A stretch of 64,000 nt of DNA from the NCBI GenBank assembly GCA_019095985.1, contig CM032659.1, forward strand, positions 22,542,695-22,606,694. Direction: 5' to 3'. Shown piece after piece: positions 47,695 to 60,905 of the stretch (positions within the stretch are counted from its first letter, which is position 1; each line of letters starts with the position of its first letter). The translations under genes were made by a program, and so were the position numbers. The notes under the pieces were generated by a model. The model was given only the letters and a program-made list of their open reading frames with translations. It was not told the origin of the DNA and made no database searches. The stretch comes from Streblospio benedicti (taxonomy: Eukaryota > Annelida > Polychaeta > Spionida > Spionidae).

Positions 47695-47860
47695 TTGATG
47701 CGTCAAACTAAAAGCCCAAATAGGAAGAAAATTTGTCAATTTACGCACCAAAGTCGGCCATAATTTCCTACAGTGTATGCAATTCATTACATGTAGGTTT
47801 TAGCATGAGACACTCGCCAAATGGGCAATCTTTTCATCTGGTGAATTTCAATTGTTTGAA
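47695..47860. repeat. dispersed repeat, copy 2
   Basis: See 45775..45940; differs by point changes and an inserted acatgtag. Confidence 0.8.
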
Positions 47861-49934
47861 TTGTTGTATACGGTATATATATCATGAATCATGAATACAC
47901 CTTTTCGTATATGGCATACACCGCCACATTTAGAGCCTCCTGCTCATCTCTCATCCCGTCATGTAGAAAACTATTGAGGGTCCCAACACAGATTCCTCAC
48001 ACGACTCCTGGGAGCCTGAGGCACTAACTACCGGACGCCACCATTAATTTCAACCACTAGATTAGATGTATGACCCTCATTATATAGAGATATATAGACG
48101 AGTTGAGCTTGAACGTTTTGCCTTTAAATACCTTTAAAGTGAACGTTTTTCCTATTATTATAGTTAAGCTCCTAATGGCACTAAGAACTTGGTCAATGAT
48201 GGTCTAACTGTGTTCTTGGCTTACAGTGAAATAGGAACTGAAGTCGTTCTCTAATTCTTAAATGATTTCCAGTTCTTTGAATATTTGACCGGTAAACTTA
48301 CACTTGAAAACATTTTGAACCTCTATTGAGTCTATTCATACTTCCTAATAATGTACATGTAGAACCTCACTATATGCTACAAGTATCTAGTACTCAACAT
48401 TTCGTTCTCAAAATGCGTCTTATAACATTTCAAATTAAATGATTTTGCCTATAAGTTGCACATGTATCATTCTAAGCTGTTATTTGTATTTGAAACATTG
48501 CGTTTTGGCAATATGACCTTCCAAAGTGTTACTTTGTGCTGTAAACTCACCGTTGAAATATATGTGCTAAGCAAGGCGCTCATGTTAAACAAATCACGTC
48601 TTCCTCTTGGCAACAAGCTGGTCCTTCATAAGGTTACATTATTAATAGCTAAGCCATGTGCCAAACCTTGTCATAAATAAAGCTGAAGGTCACCAGTTGG
48701 AGGTCAATCACGCAGGAAAGGTTGGCATGAATTCTGGCACAGAATGTGTTAGTACATTGTATGTGCAACATGCACTTTGATAAGTGTTGACTCAATATTC
48801 AGTACATTAGTTAGTCTGACCTGTTAGTGTCTAGAATGTCTAGAACACTGGCACAATAGTAACACTACAGAGCAAGTTGTTTTTTCTGCAAGTTGATTGC
48901 ATTCGATGCTTTAAATTCAGCGCGTTGCTTAAATGATAGAGTTTTCTTGTTAAAGAACAATTGAGGTTATTTATGTGACAAAGGACTTCCTCTTTACATT
49001 GAAATGGCTGCATAAAAATACAAACGACAAATTCCCTTTGGCAGCAATAGGGCAGTAAATATCAGCCTTAATGCCCATTGGTGGAAATTAGAGTTAAATA
49101 ATTGCGGAAAGTCCATCGTCGTGTTGCAACAGGCCAAAGTTGAATCATTAGAAATTATGAAGTTAGATATACATTGTAAAAGTGTTATTTAGGTTAGAAT
49201 ATAATTATAGAAGTGTATCTATGTAACCCTGTGGGTTCATACCATTTTTCATTCCTTCATATTCATCTTATTATATTTCTGCTAATATGTTTATATTTGT
49301 TTATCATTTTCTTTTGACACATTGGTAGCCTCTTTCTGCCAATGTGTACACTTTCATTTCAATAGTTCACCCTGTTTATACTCTACCTTTTTATGCAATA
49401 GTTCTATATTTTCTCTTAACAAGATTTACATGACCACAGTTTGCAAATCATAAACATATCCTTCATAATTGCGTCGCTTCAGCAGCTGAAGCGAAAGCCT
49501 TGTGTTTTGTTTGTTTGTAACTATGTATGTATGTATCTATGTACATGTATGTATGTTTGTCTCCGGACAAGCTAGAGCTTTTACGCTTTGCCCGATTTCA
49601 TTCAAACTGTACACAACCATTTGGTATGACGTGACATCAAAGTGATTCGATTTTGGGCACTTTGCCAATTAAAGTGTGCTTTCCATAGTGCCATTTTAGG
49701 TCCATTTTCAACATTATCTGCAATAGTTTTGTTGATGCTTGTGAGAAAGCATTCAAACTTTGTACAATGCTTACATGCCTACTGAAGATTAACTGTATTC
49801 AATTTTGGCACTTTGCCAATTAGAGTTTACCTTCCAGAGGGCCATTTTAATTATTTTCTATCTATTTTTCCACTATAGTTTCAATACTGTACACAACATG
49901 ACCATCGAATTGACATAATGGTTATATTGGAATA

Positions 49935-50140
49935 AAAGTGCTCAGAGAGCACAGCGTTACCATATTAATGTTGACTCATGGGCAATAGATATTTACTTTA
50001 GCCATGTTTATAAAGCGCCTGCAATCCAATTCCAATAACATAGATGAGTCACTTATCAAGTAAGACTTTTTATGCTTTGATTGCAATGCAAACATCTTTA
50101 TTGCCCATGGGTCAATGTTGCTCTCTGAGCACTTTTGATC
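49935..50140. mobile_element. MITE-like inverted repeat
   Basis: aaaagtgctcagagagcaca and, inverted, aaaagtgctcagagagcaac; both arms continue to gggcaat. Preceded by a (atgt)n tract near 49525..49560. Confidence 0.65.
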
Positions 50141-50334
50141 TAGTTGTACTTGTTTTTAATCCATATTGTGTTGTGTATAATATAAGATTAATTGTACTAT
50201 TGTAAAGTATTGAATTATTTGTGTGAATGTGTTTTAAATCAGATGGGTTTTAGTTTGGAAAGAAGTAAGAGCAATCAAGAATAAAGCTATTGATTATATT
50301 ATAAATTCATACGTGTTATTGCTAGCACGTTTTA

Positions 50335-50550
50335 CATCTATAGGCGGATTTATAAGGAAGTGGGCTTTGGGGAAAAAAGCCAAAAAAGAGGGATGTGAGA
50401 AAAAAACGAAAAAAACTGAGAGATGTGGGATTTCAAGATAGTGGAATGTGGGAAAAAAGCCTTGAAATTTGTGGGATGTGAGAAAAAAGGCCAAAAATCT
50501 AGGGATGCAAGAAATAAGGCCAAAAACATTAGGGTTGTGGGATATGTAAT
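50335..50550 (+). repeat. dispersed purine-rich repeat with internal period of about 33 bp
   Basis: gggatgtgagaaaaaa/gccaaaaa words recur five times; left end ggcggatttataaggaagtg is the complement of the 15770..15930 right end. Confidence 0.65.
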
Positions 50551-51186
50551 ATAATAATTATTGTTACCTTTCCATAAAGCTCCAGTCCAAAGATCAACGT
50601 TTGATCCTTATCATGTAAAAATGCACATTTAAAGGAAATGTTTTCTCATCCCCACACATTGTCAGTCTACTGGAATCTCTTTTACACTATTCATATTTTC
50701 AGCGTTACAATATCTCCTGGTTGTTAAATTGTGGGAAAAACGTTGAGTAGACTTTAAATACGTCATTGTAAGCAAAATCAACAGCTGCCGTTACTTATTT
50801 GTCCATGTACCCCATAAAAATATATAACATTAAGGACTCCTTAATTAAGACTCATCGGCGTATGTGAAGATGCAGCAAGCATTTTGCAATGTTCACTGTG
50901 CATTGCAATGACAGGTCACGCCTGACCGAGCAGGGCTCATTAATCTGCTGCCTGATTTCGGGGACTACTTTCAAGAAGCCACACGACAGAGATCACTGCA
51001 TTGCTTACACATGAGCGGCAACAAAGATTGGAATTGCATCTTGATTGGTGCGGAGGCAGTGATAGGGCATGTATGAATACACAGCACTCATTACCGCTTC
51101 CTCCTCCGAGGAGGGAGACTATGTACAGTGCCGGCTAAAAACTACCTGCCTAGCTGTTTTGGGGGGTTTGTCCACACGGCTCTTAG

Positions 51187-51520
51187 TTGTGTGCTTCTGT
51201 GGCTGAGTCGATAGGGAGTTGGGACTCCTGACCGGAGGGTCGTGAGTTCCATTCCCAGACAGGTCTGCTGGAGGGTGTTGAACAAACTCATCCCTAAACA
51301 GCTTTACACTGCTCCATGATACCTATATGTTAAATAGGTACAGGTCAGGTAACTGGATGCTAATGTTGATCGACAAGTACGTCTGCTGTATGCTCCCCGG
51401 GGAGTTGAGAAGATATTACATGTAGTGTGAAAAGGGTGCCAAGGACCTGGTGTGAATGTAGAGTCATCTGATCCTGCATAGCCGGGAGGAAGACCATAAA
51501 CCAGACATTTACATTTACTT
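51187..51520 (+). mobile_element. tRNA-derived SINE, best full-length copy
   Basis: A-box-like tggctgagtcgatagg (51200..51215) and B-box-like gggtcgtgagttccattccc (51237..51256), then a unique body with taaataggtacaggtcaggt and the 3' tail acatttacatttac. Partial copies lie at 13435, 16622, 17560, 40220 and 40850. Not a functional tRNA: no cloverleaf. Confidence 0.75.
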
Positions 51521-52110
51521 TGAGGCTTAAACGTGAATATGGAATTTCATAAATATCCAGTTTTGGGAAGGGTCATAGTAGAACATTTTTTATCAATTCT
51601 CACTGCTTGATATGTTGTGGTGGTGAATTATTGAATTTAAACCACTTGTTTGGCAGATTCTGGGTATTAGGGAGCTACTAATATGGGGCTGGGTCCGGCT
51701 TTGCAATGGATTGACGTACGTGTATCATTATGAACACCTTTCGGACCATTTCCAAGTATACTGTGTTCTGTTATCAGTATTAGATGCTTTCAGAAACTTC
51801 TATATGATCCAAATGTGATGCACCCTCTATTAGAGGACTAATACAGGCCTGCCCAAATAAATTTGGACAATAATTAAATCAAACAATGGATTTGATTGCA
51901 ATGATACTGACTCGAATCTCAGTTCATGCTGCTAAAAGAAGTTCAGACTAGATTAAAATTATTAGATTATATATTTTATTTTTATATTTCACATCTTTTA
52001 ATGTATGGAATTTTAATATTCTGAAATAAATTATGTTATGTTATGTTATGTATTAACAATTGAGCCGTATATCGAAAAAAAATCTAATCATCTAACTATC
52101 ACAACTGTAC

Positions 52111-52600
52111 AGTAAAACCTTGCTAGTAGGGACACTAGCCGAATTCAGGAAAAGTGTCCATCTTTTTGAGATGTCCTCATTAATAAAACATCTTTAGTAA
52201 CAAAGAATGTATGTTGTATTCATCCTGGGTTAGATTTTTCATGATTATTATTAGTAGAATATAAGATAGCTATTGGAACCTATTACGTTATCCAAGACTT
52301 TCGTTGATTTCTCATCAACTTCATCATCTATTTGTCTCTGCTGTCAGATGACAGCCGCCATGATGGTCATGTGACCAACTGAGGATTTCATTTGGAATGA
52401 TGAAGTTGATAAGAAATCAATGAAAGTCACGCCAACAACGTACATAACAGGTTCCTATGGATATCTTAAAATATTCTAGTCATAATCTTAAGTAATAATA
52501 ATACACACATGTAGCCAATTTAGGTAGTATGAAAAAGTATCCCTAATTGTGAGGTGTCCCTTTTATAGAGGTGGTTACCATGGTGAGATGTTATGTACAG
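52111..52600. mobile_element. mariner-like MITE containing a nested foldback element
   Basis: Outer left end acagtaaaaccttgctagta with gggacac; outer right gaggtgtcccttttatagag. Inside, 52258..52480 is a second palindrome (attggaacctattacg and, inverted, ataggaacctgttatg; then atttctcatcaacttcatca). Confidence 0.55.
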
Positions 52601-53324
52601 AATGTACATTATGCAATTCACATCTAACTGTGCATAGATGTAACTCTGATCATCAAGGAAGATAACGATTAACAGTGTAACTTCAGTGCCGCGGTGGTCT
52701 GTTTTGATGAGGATCCTGTAGTAAGTTGTCCTGCTGTTAATGACATCACCTCACTGCTGCTCTATCCGTGATAATCAACCCCACCGCATAATGAACGTGA
52801 TTGACACTGCTGCCACCTTGTGACAGAACCGCTAATAACAGATCTAATACTTGGAGGTGAATCATCTAGCTGCTACTAGTAGGTCTCTAATACTTCCTAT
52901 ACATGTAGGTTATAGGATACTTTTGGGTCATGATGACCAATGATATTACATGAAAAAGAATGATGAAATATAATATCTAGGCTCAGTAAACGACTGTGGC
53001 TGTGACCAGCAAGTACAGGTGTGCCGCACAGACACGCAGTATGTACTCAGGAATCGCAGCCACGCTTTAATTTCCTGGCCGCTGTGTAGCTGTATTTATC
53101 GTGGGAACAAACAGCTCGTGTGAGGAAGCGTCTTCCTGAGCCGGCCATTCGGCGGATTTGCAGTGTAAATATCAACCAAAAATGGGCCCTCAATATTTGG
53201 TAACAAATGAACGGGCCCTCGACTAACTGGAGCCATATTCTGTATTCTGAGTGTGTATCGCATAGTGCAGCTACTTTTTGCTTCAAACTTAAAAAGGGCG
53301 ATAATAGGGTTAGTATATGAGTAG

Positions 53325-53530
53325 AGACGAGATATCAGACAATATCTCACTCTAAGTGTGGACTTAAAAGTGGGGGTGAGCACAGTGAACGTGTTCTGTT
53401 TAAGTCCACACTTAGAGTGAGATATTCTCTCAAGTTCATTTATCATTTCAAGTTTTTAAACTTTCTAGTGTAGGATATCAATTTTCCTCTCTGCATCTCA
53501 GCCAATCAGAATCGAGTATTTTCACCAAAA
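53325..53530. repeat. foldback plus dispersed repeat
   Basis: atatctcactctaagtgtgg and complement ccacacttagagtgagatat flank a roughly 30-bp loop. Then 53440..53525 matches 46719..46815 inverted. Confidence 0.75.
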
Positions 53531-53799
53531 AGGAAAAAAAATGCTATAAATCCATTCGATGTGGGGATTAAGATGAGTGAGTGGCACAGAAAGTTCAGTT
53601 TTGAAAATGTATCGCCTTGTAAAGTGTTGTAAGTGACAAGAGAACAGAAGTTTAAAGAAGAAAGATAGACGTACATGTAGTAGGTAAGCAACATCTGGGC
53701 TGGATTTCGGGGAGTCTGATGGTTGTGGGTTTGTTATATGCATGTTGTATCGATTCCTTCAATATACAACTCCTATAATGTGAGCCTTATACATAGCCA

Positions 53800-53945
53800 G
53801 ATCACCTTTTTTCACCAAAATGCCATACCTTATTTTCATTGTAATATTGGGCTTTTGGCATGTTTGCTATTGATCACGCGTTCTAAAGCCATGAGATCCC
53901 TTAAGTGCACCCCCCCCTTTTCTAAAAATCTGGATCTGCCAGTGT
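53800..53945 (+). mobile_element. MITE, GCAGATCCA family, copy 3
   Basis: caaaatgccataccttattt, gagatcccttaagtgcaccc and aaatctggatctgccagtg. The left end is eroded. Confidence 0.6.
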
Positions 53946-55830
53946 TATATTCATTTGGTAAGTCATGTGCCATGTTAAAAAATTGACGACTTTTTTAATG
54001 AACCTTTTACTATTACAAGTTGATGAGGTGCCAAAATTTTGTCATTTATAAAAGAAATCAGTACAGCAATCTTCGTTTAATTCTGCCAGTGTTTCAGCAT
54101 TTCCTCTGTTAAAGTGCATGCAATCTAAAAACAGAGCATGTCAAAGCTAACACCCTATCAACGGAAGATCACAGAGGTTAAAAATCATTGCGAACATGTT
54201 GATGTGTGCCCTGTGTCCAATAACCGGTCATGGTCAATATCTCTCATTTCCGCGCTTTCTAAGGCATGATCCTGCAGTGCAATCATTAATGTACGGCAGC
54301 GTATGGATTACCCATCAGCAGATTCGATCAAAAACATCATCACCATTCATGGTGAAAGTATCCTTTTAATTCATCTGAAAATCCAATATATCAGATTGGC
54401 TGTTTTTGATGGCTTTGCAATATTTTTTCGCCACTAGAACATGAAAGTTTCAAGCATTATTTAGGTTTGTTTGGGTTGGAGAGTTGGAGCAATGTTGTAG
54501 ACTACGTTGTGCAATTCGTAAAAGCACTTACAATGTTAATCCATTTTTCGTGTTTTATAAACCCAATGCAAGTTTTCTAATGATCTGCTTATTTTCTTTG
54601 TAGGTGAGTTGTCAACCTTTTGAGCTGAAAACCAGTTGTACATGTAAGTGTCTATTGACGATTAGAAAGTTAACTTTGGCACTAAGTGAGACGTAACCCT
54701 ACACATTATATTTATGATGTGCTTTATTTTATAAAACAATACAATAAAAGACATCAACATCACTTCAAACAGCAATCTAATCTTTCAAACAAACATTTAT
54801 TTTCTTAATATATTAAAATGTTACATGATGGAGCCCAACATTTTTTAAAACCAGAAATGTACCATAGGAAAATCAACAACGCAATTTGAATTGGTGCCTA
54901 CGTCGGCATTTCTGTCAGCAATAATGTAATAGAATGTCTTGGAGAAAACGAGGTGACAGTGTTTTTACAAGATTTGGCATTCCGGAAAGCAAACGAAAAA
55001 TCAACTGATTCCCAAAAGATCTCTCAACAGTCACAAAACACTTCAATTTCACCAAATTGTATCTCGCAATTTGCCATAGAATGAAATATTCAATCTTCTA
55101 TTTCGAAAGTGCAAGCAATTTGTTTGTTTTGTCTCTTCTGGTAAAATCTAGCTGATTAGCGCCGTCCAATAGTAAGCCCCACAATAGGTGTACCGGGGTT
55201 CTAGGATGATCTTTTATATTAGAACCAATTAGTTTACTTTTGCTATGAAGTATCTTTTATGTTCCCATTTTTTGGTGGTGTTTCATTACTTGTAATCATA
55301 GTACAGAACTAAATTTACTATATGAATTGATGATAATGATATAACTATGCATACGTGTACATAGTACGTATTATTTTTCGTATTTATATTTGCTCAATGT
55401 AGCACCATTATCATGTATGTTATGAAAGCATCTTAATATGGCTTGAAAAATAGATTTATCACTTTTCAAACGAAGAGTTCAATGGCTGAGCTTTTGAAAT
55501 GTTCAACACTAAATCGAATCTTAGTAAATGATGTCACAATTTGGAGTATTGAAGATAATTAGATGAGACTTTGAAAACTTTTAGTGTCAAAATTATGAGT
55601 TTGTGTTGTCATTTTATCATTTTGCTTCACAGGCTTCATGGCTACGTTATACACCTTTAAGTCTAGGGCACATCCGACAGTACTGCCTCTCTACTCCCTC
55701 TATGATATTTACTGCCAAAACCTCATGGAGACCTTGTGTCCAGTACGGTGAATGTGTGGGAAAAACTAAGTTTTTTTAGATAGTACAGAGACGGTCACAA
55801 ATATTTGGAAGGAGAGCAACAAACAGTAAG

Positions 55831-56128
55831 CAATAGAATACGGTATCAAACATTGGGAATACAATGGAACCCAGGCCATCCAGTTTAGCCTGGATTTATC
55901 CTCTACATGCAGTATATTCTTGATCGCTTTACATGATTGAAATAAGCTGACACAGTCGAATGCACTTAATCAAACTGGTGTCTCAGAAGTAGGTAGTTGT
56001 TTTTCATTGCCTAGATTTAATTAAGTTTGCATTATGGTAGACTACCACAAATCATAAATCCAGCCTAAACTGGATGCCCCAGCTCCTATTGTGCTTCCAA
56101 AGTTAGATACCGTATTCTATTACAGACA
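55831..56128. mobile_element. non-autonomous DNA transposon, about 70-bp inverted repeats
   Basis: Ends aatagaatacggtatc and gataccgtattctatt; inner arms catccagtttagcctggatt and, inverted, catccagtttaggctggatt. About 298 bp, non-coding. Confidence 0.75.
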
Positions 56129-56994
56129 ATGTCCTCAACAATGGAAGAGTGAGCAACAGAAAAACTAACTGGATAACGGAAACTTTTCTCATGTGTTACC
56201 TATTAGTAACGTAAGTAATTTATGGCGTAAATAACGAAAATCCCCTACAATAGAAGGATTTGTGACTGTGACTTGGGTTCATCATCTGTTGAGGGTATTG
56301 ACTGTATATTAATGAATGAGAATAGTATTTGTAAAATATAGTATACCCTCCCCCCACTTCCTCTGCCCCCTCCTTTTCCCAGACCTGGGACCCATGAACT
56401 GAGGACAAACCAGGAATCAAACAAGCGACCTCTTGGATCACCGACCCTGGCAGCAAACAGCACCGTGGAGTGAGTGGCTGAGTGGACGTGACAAATGGGG
56501 TGGTGATTCGCTGTGACAGACTGGACAGCACAGCTGACCACACGCTGATCTCAGCCTAATCTCAGCCCATCTCCTGCATTGTCAGTGCTATTAGCGACTA
56601 GTCAATCAGTGCGGAAAAAGTATGCATTGTATGTTGCTGCCATCTCGTTAAATAGTTTATCCTCTGAAATGAAATTACAGTTGTTTACAAGATTTTGTTA
56701 ATGGGGAATTTTTTACATGTAGCAACCATTCACTTAAATGCTCATGGGCTTTTAGGTTGAATTTTCCTCAATTTACTGGAGTGAGTGGGCGTTTGAACGG
56801 ACTTTTTGATAGTGAGGTAATGGTTGGTCTGTTATTGACTGTGGGTTATTCTGTGGATTTTGTAGTGTATGGAGTAAAGATTAAAGCTTGGTGTGCTGTG
56901 AATTTTGATGAGAAATGCATCTTCTTATATTACATATGTTAGGTTGTTTTTGTAATGTTCGTTTTTGAATTCATATTTCCCTAAAACTTAATGA

Positions 56995-57180
56995 TTCAAT
57001 CAAATCCAAGCCCTAATTAATCCTTATTCAGAGGCTGGCCAGTCTACATCTCGACTGTCCTCTCCAAGCTTTTTGGTCATGATAGGGTCTATTCGATCTA
57101 TACCCAGAAATGCTCAATCTTCCTGCACGACGGCATCCCTAGTCTGTTTTGGTCTTCCCTGCCTTTCTCTCCCTGTATTA
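56995..57180 (-). mobile_element. LINE 3' end, TTGAT-tail family
   Basis: Plus strand shows attcaatcaaatccaagccc, ggccagtctacatctcgact and ggtcttccctgcctttctct; complement of the 12416..12740 copy. Confidence 0.65.
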
Positions 57181-57616
57181 CTCAATATCAAACAGTTATT
57201 AACAATGATATTCTGTTATTCAATGATGGTGATAATACTGTATAGTTAACAATACTATGTGTACATCATATTGCATGTAAATGTTTTCTGTTTGCTATTG
57301 CATGTTATGTATTTTATGTGCGATTGCTTATGTAAATAACACAGTGAGCCTAAAAGCAGGGGCAGGAAATTAAAAGGGGTGAGAAGATAAAAGGAATCAT
57401 TGTTTGAATGCTGATGAATACCATAATGCACCAGTAAAAGTCGCAGGCCGCAGTCTCCAATTGAGGCTGTTTGTTTTTATGGCGTTATGTTAAATCTGCA
57501 AAAAGATGGTTAGATTTCTATTGTATTTAAAAGTTTGCATAGATTTTTTTTTATTAAAATGACTTGAATGCTGATATCATAGTGTAGACTTATCTGACCT
57601 GGTATATTATACACAA

Positions 57617-59795
57617 ATATACAATTTATGACTTTCCTTGGATTTAAAGTAATACACGGGACGACAATGTGGAAGATGCTATCAAGTTGAAGCGGACTCG
57701 CTTTTAAAAAAAAGGCGCTGACTAAAGCCGGGCAAGAGAAGTGAGGCTATAGTTGCTAAGAAAGCCTTTTTTACATCGAGGCTAAACGAAGCCAAACTTT
57801 GCTGTTTGGCAGGTCAGGTCAGAAGCAGAGAAGGAGCAGTTCGCAGAGATATCTCTCCCAATGATGGCAGTATCTACAAGCTAGCAAAACAAATGGACAG
57901 AAAACCAGGACGTGGTAGGAGAAGTGTGTCAGAAACCATGCTGGTGAACTATCTCTGAATGACGAGGACAAGATGAAGGCCTGGGCCGAGCACTCATGCT
58001 GGGGACTCCTGAATGTTGAATTTGAGTGGCCCAGTGATTTCTGTGGGAGGGTCCTGCCCATCACTGTGGATCGCATCCGCAAATGCAAAATGAAGTGGCA
58101 AAGCTGCAGGCCCCTCTGGCATCATAGCTGAGATGCTGAAAAGCTGCAGGTGAGGAGGGTTTAGAGATGTTAAGACATCTGGCGGAGGTTGTCTTTTATC
58201 AACGGTGAGATTCCGAAGGACTGAAGGGAGAGCTACATCCTGAACCTCTACAAGGGTAAAGGTGATGCCTCGAATCGGTGAAATTATCGAGGTCTTAAGC
58301 TCGACTGACCAGGTGATGAAACTACTGAGCGAAGTTCTAGACAACTTTATCCGTGGTATGGTGGACATCGATGCAATGCAGTTTGGATTTGTACCTGGAC
58401 GCGCACAACTGATGCAATCTTCATCATTCGCCAAAGTTGCAAGAAAAAGTACATCGCTGCAAACAGGCCACTGTACATCGCGCTTTTGTCGACCTGGAGA
58501 AGGCCTTTGATCGTGTACCCAGGAAAGTTCTTTTGGTGGGCTTGAGGAGTCTGGGTGTCGAGGAGGCAATACGTCATTCAGGAATGTACACAGATGTAGC
58601 CGTTAAATGGACAGTACAGCTAAGAGTTCGGTGTTGGAGTTGAGTGCATCAGGGATCCGTCTTTCAGCCCTGCTTTTCATCCTTGTTCTGGAAGCTCTGT
58701 CTCGTGAGTTTCGCACTGGAGTACCTTGGGAGCTTCTTTACGCAGACGACCTTTTGCGGTGATCGCGCGACTCACTGAAGAATGCATCACTAAGCTAAAG
58801 GCATGGAAGGAAGGGATGGAAAGCAAGGGCCTGAGGGGTAAAACATGAGGAAGACGAAATTTTGGTATCAGGCACTGGGTTGGATCTTCTCAGAGACACT
58901 GGAGCGCACTCCATGCGCAGTCTGCCGCTTGGGCTTAGCCAACCCCATTCAGTGTTCCCAGTGCAGACTCTGGGTAATAATAAAAACTGCAGCTGCATCA
59001 TAGACCACCAACCCGCAATCCATTGTACGTGGTGCCCCAGATGCAACGGCCAGGTTAGGCCAATCGATGGCAGACCATTCACCCAAGTGGATGTCGATGG
59101 TGTTATGTTGACGTGGGAGACCAGCTTGCTATCTTGGCGACATGCTGTGTGCTGGAGGCTGCGAAGCGTGGCGATCATCACCAGATGCTGCACTGCCTGG
59201 GGGAAGTTCAAGAAGCTTCTTCCACTTCTGACTCCTGCCATGTAACCCCTCAGGACACGTGGGAAAATCTTCAACACCTGTATCCGATCAGCTCTTCTGC
59301 ATGGCAGTGAAACCTTGGGCACCTGCAGCCCCAGACCTACAGCGTTTCCTTCGACGAAATGACAGGGCCATGATCCGTTGGTTGTGTGGCGCCAAGCCCG
59401 ACGACGAGATCCCAATTGAATCGCTGCTTGATAGGCTTGGAATACAGGAGGTGTCCGAGGCCGGCGTACTACCAGACTTTTAAGATGGTTTGGACATGTG
59501 ACTGGGGTGCTACTCGTGCATCAACCACACCTTGAGCTTGACTGTGCCTCATGTTAGGGGAGGACGAGGGAGACCCAGAAAGACCTGGTCTGAATGCGCC
59601 AGGAGGACAGGAGGTCTTGGAACCTAGACCGACTGACCACATAACAAGACGGAATGGAGATTAGGTGTCAAAATTGTTGGCCGCCTGTTGCTGCACTTTA
59701 GTACCTGGGACACCCGCAGCAGATGACAAATAAACACAGGATATCATCATCATCATATACAATTTATGACTTTCCTTGGATTTAAAGTAATACAC
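57617..59795 (+). mobile_element. LINE retrotransposon, 5'-truncated, with 41-bp target duplication
   Basis: A perfect 41-bp direct repeat (57617..57657 and 59755..59795) encloses 2.1 kb ending in (atc)n. Plus-strand pieces in shifting frames: GELSLNDEDKMKAWAEH and NVEFEWPSD; IMQFGFVPGR-like text; FVDLEKAFDRVPRKVL (RT motif A); LLFILVLEALSREFRTGVPW and LLYADDL (motif C). A Cys motif CAVC-x12-CSQC (about 58914..58964) and CPRC (59032..59043) follow, then ITRCCTAWGKFKKLLPLLT and APDLQRFLRRNDRAMIRWLC. Many stops and frameshifts: dead. Clade not assigned (RTE-like is possible from the atc tail). Confidence 0.9.
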
Positions 59796-60184
59796 TGTAT
59801 ATTTGTGAACTTGAAAGGTCAGTCAATATTCTTTTTATTATACAGTATAGTCTTTATGAAATAAAGTGTACTACAGTATACTATTTGCAAATTATGTTGT
59901 TCACCAAAGTTAGCAACTTTTCAGGATTTCTACTGCAGTTGAACCTTGAGGGGAAAATGGAATTGGAATTGATAGTTGTTGGAGTTGGAATTGATATTGA
60001 CATAACAGAATTGACCCCATGCCTGATTTGCATTTACCAGAGTTTAAGATACCCAGGCTGAAATGCATGTGTTATAGTCAAGTCAGTCAGAACAACTGTT
60101 GAAGCCATGGGCACATGCAACGTCCAAGAGGGCAAACTCCAAATGAAACTGATGCATCACCTTTCTTTCTTTTTCCCATTGATC

Positions 60185-60350
60185 ACTTATAGAACTTCTC
60201 TATTAGGACCACCTTTGGGAGCAGTGTTAATTGGTCTCAAGAGAGAGATGGCCTCTCTATGGAGGTTCATTTTGGTAGTTTATGGAAGTTTGGGACTGTG
60301 AAAAGTGGTCTTATTATAGAGGTGGTCTTAATTGGAGGTTTTACTGTATA
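60185..60350 (+). mobile_element. mariner-like MITE, CAGTAGAACC family
   Basis: aacttctctattaggaccac through aattggaggttttactgta; both arms recognisable. Confidence 0.65.
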
Positions 60351-60807
60351 TCATAAAACAGTTCGTTGGTAAAAGGAACGAGTCATGAGCATACAGTTGA
60401 AGTGTGCACGCTTGTTCCTTCCTGTTTTTGGAGGTGAGCGACGTTGGTCACACTGTAATAACCCAGAGTGAGCAGAGCAGCTCACAAAGTGCTTCCCGCA
60501 GCAGCCCCCGTCTTATCCCGCGGAAAAGGAGAGATTGTCTCGTATGACGGGTTTAATCTCTTTACCAACATCTAATCTCCCTAAGGTTAATAAGTACATT
60601 TAGGACTGGTAGTTGTAGAAAAACCATTAAGCGTAAGGTGTGGGGGTTGGGAATGGCTGGCAGACACAGGTGTTTTTAGAACTCTGTAGTCTGATCACAT
60701 TTAACTTCTAAAAGAGACATTTTTTATGCAATTGTTTTAATAGTAAAGTTATTTAACATATTTTAAATAAGCATGTAGCATCCTGTTATGACTTTTCAAA
60801 CACCTAA

Positions 60808-60905
60808 TCGTGGTGCTAGGATGAACTAGTGTCAGTTAGCCTGCACTGCTAGGAGTTTTGGTTCCGAATGGTCGTGGGTTTGAATCCGATCAGAGACTAT
60901 ATGAT
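60808..60905 (+). mobile_element. possible second tRNA-related SINE head
   Basis: ggtcgtgggtttgaatccga is B-box-like with an upstream gttagcctgcactgctagga. Weak: no body shared with the main SINE. Confidence 0.35.

Noticed and set aside
51187-51260. Functional tRNA gene
   Set aside because: Promoter boxes are present but no cloverleaf with acceptor stem; the sequence is the head of a dispersed SINE.
56220-56543. Minus-strand gene of about 107 codons
   Set aside because: No recognisable domain and overlapping frames of similar length; better explained by local base composition.
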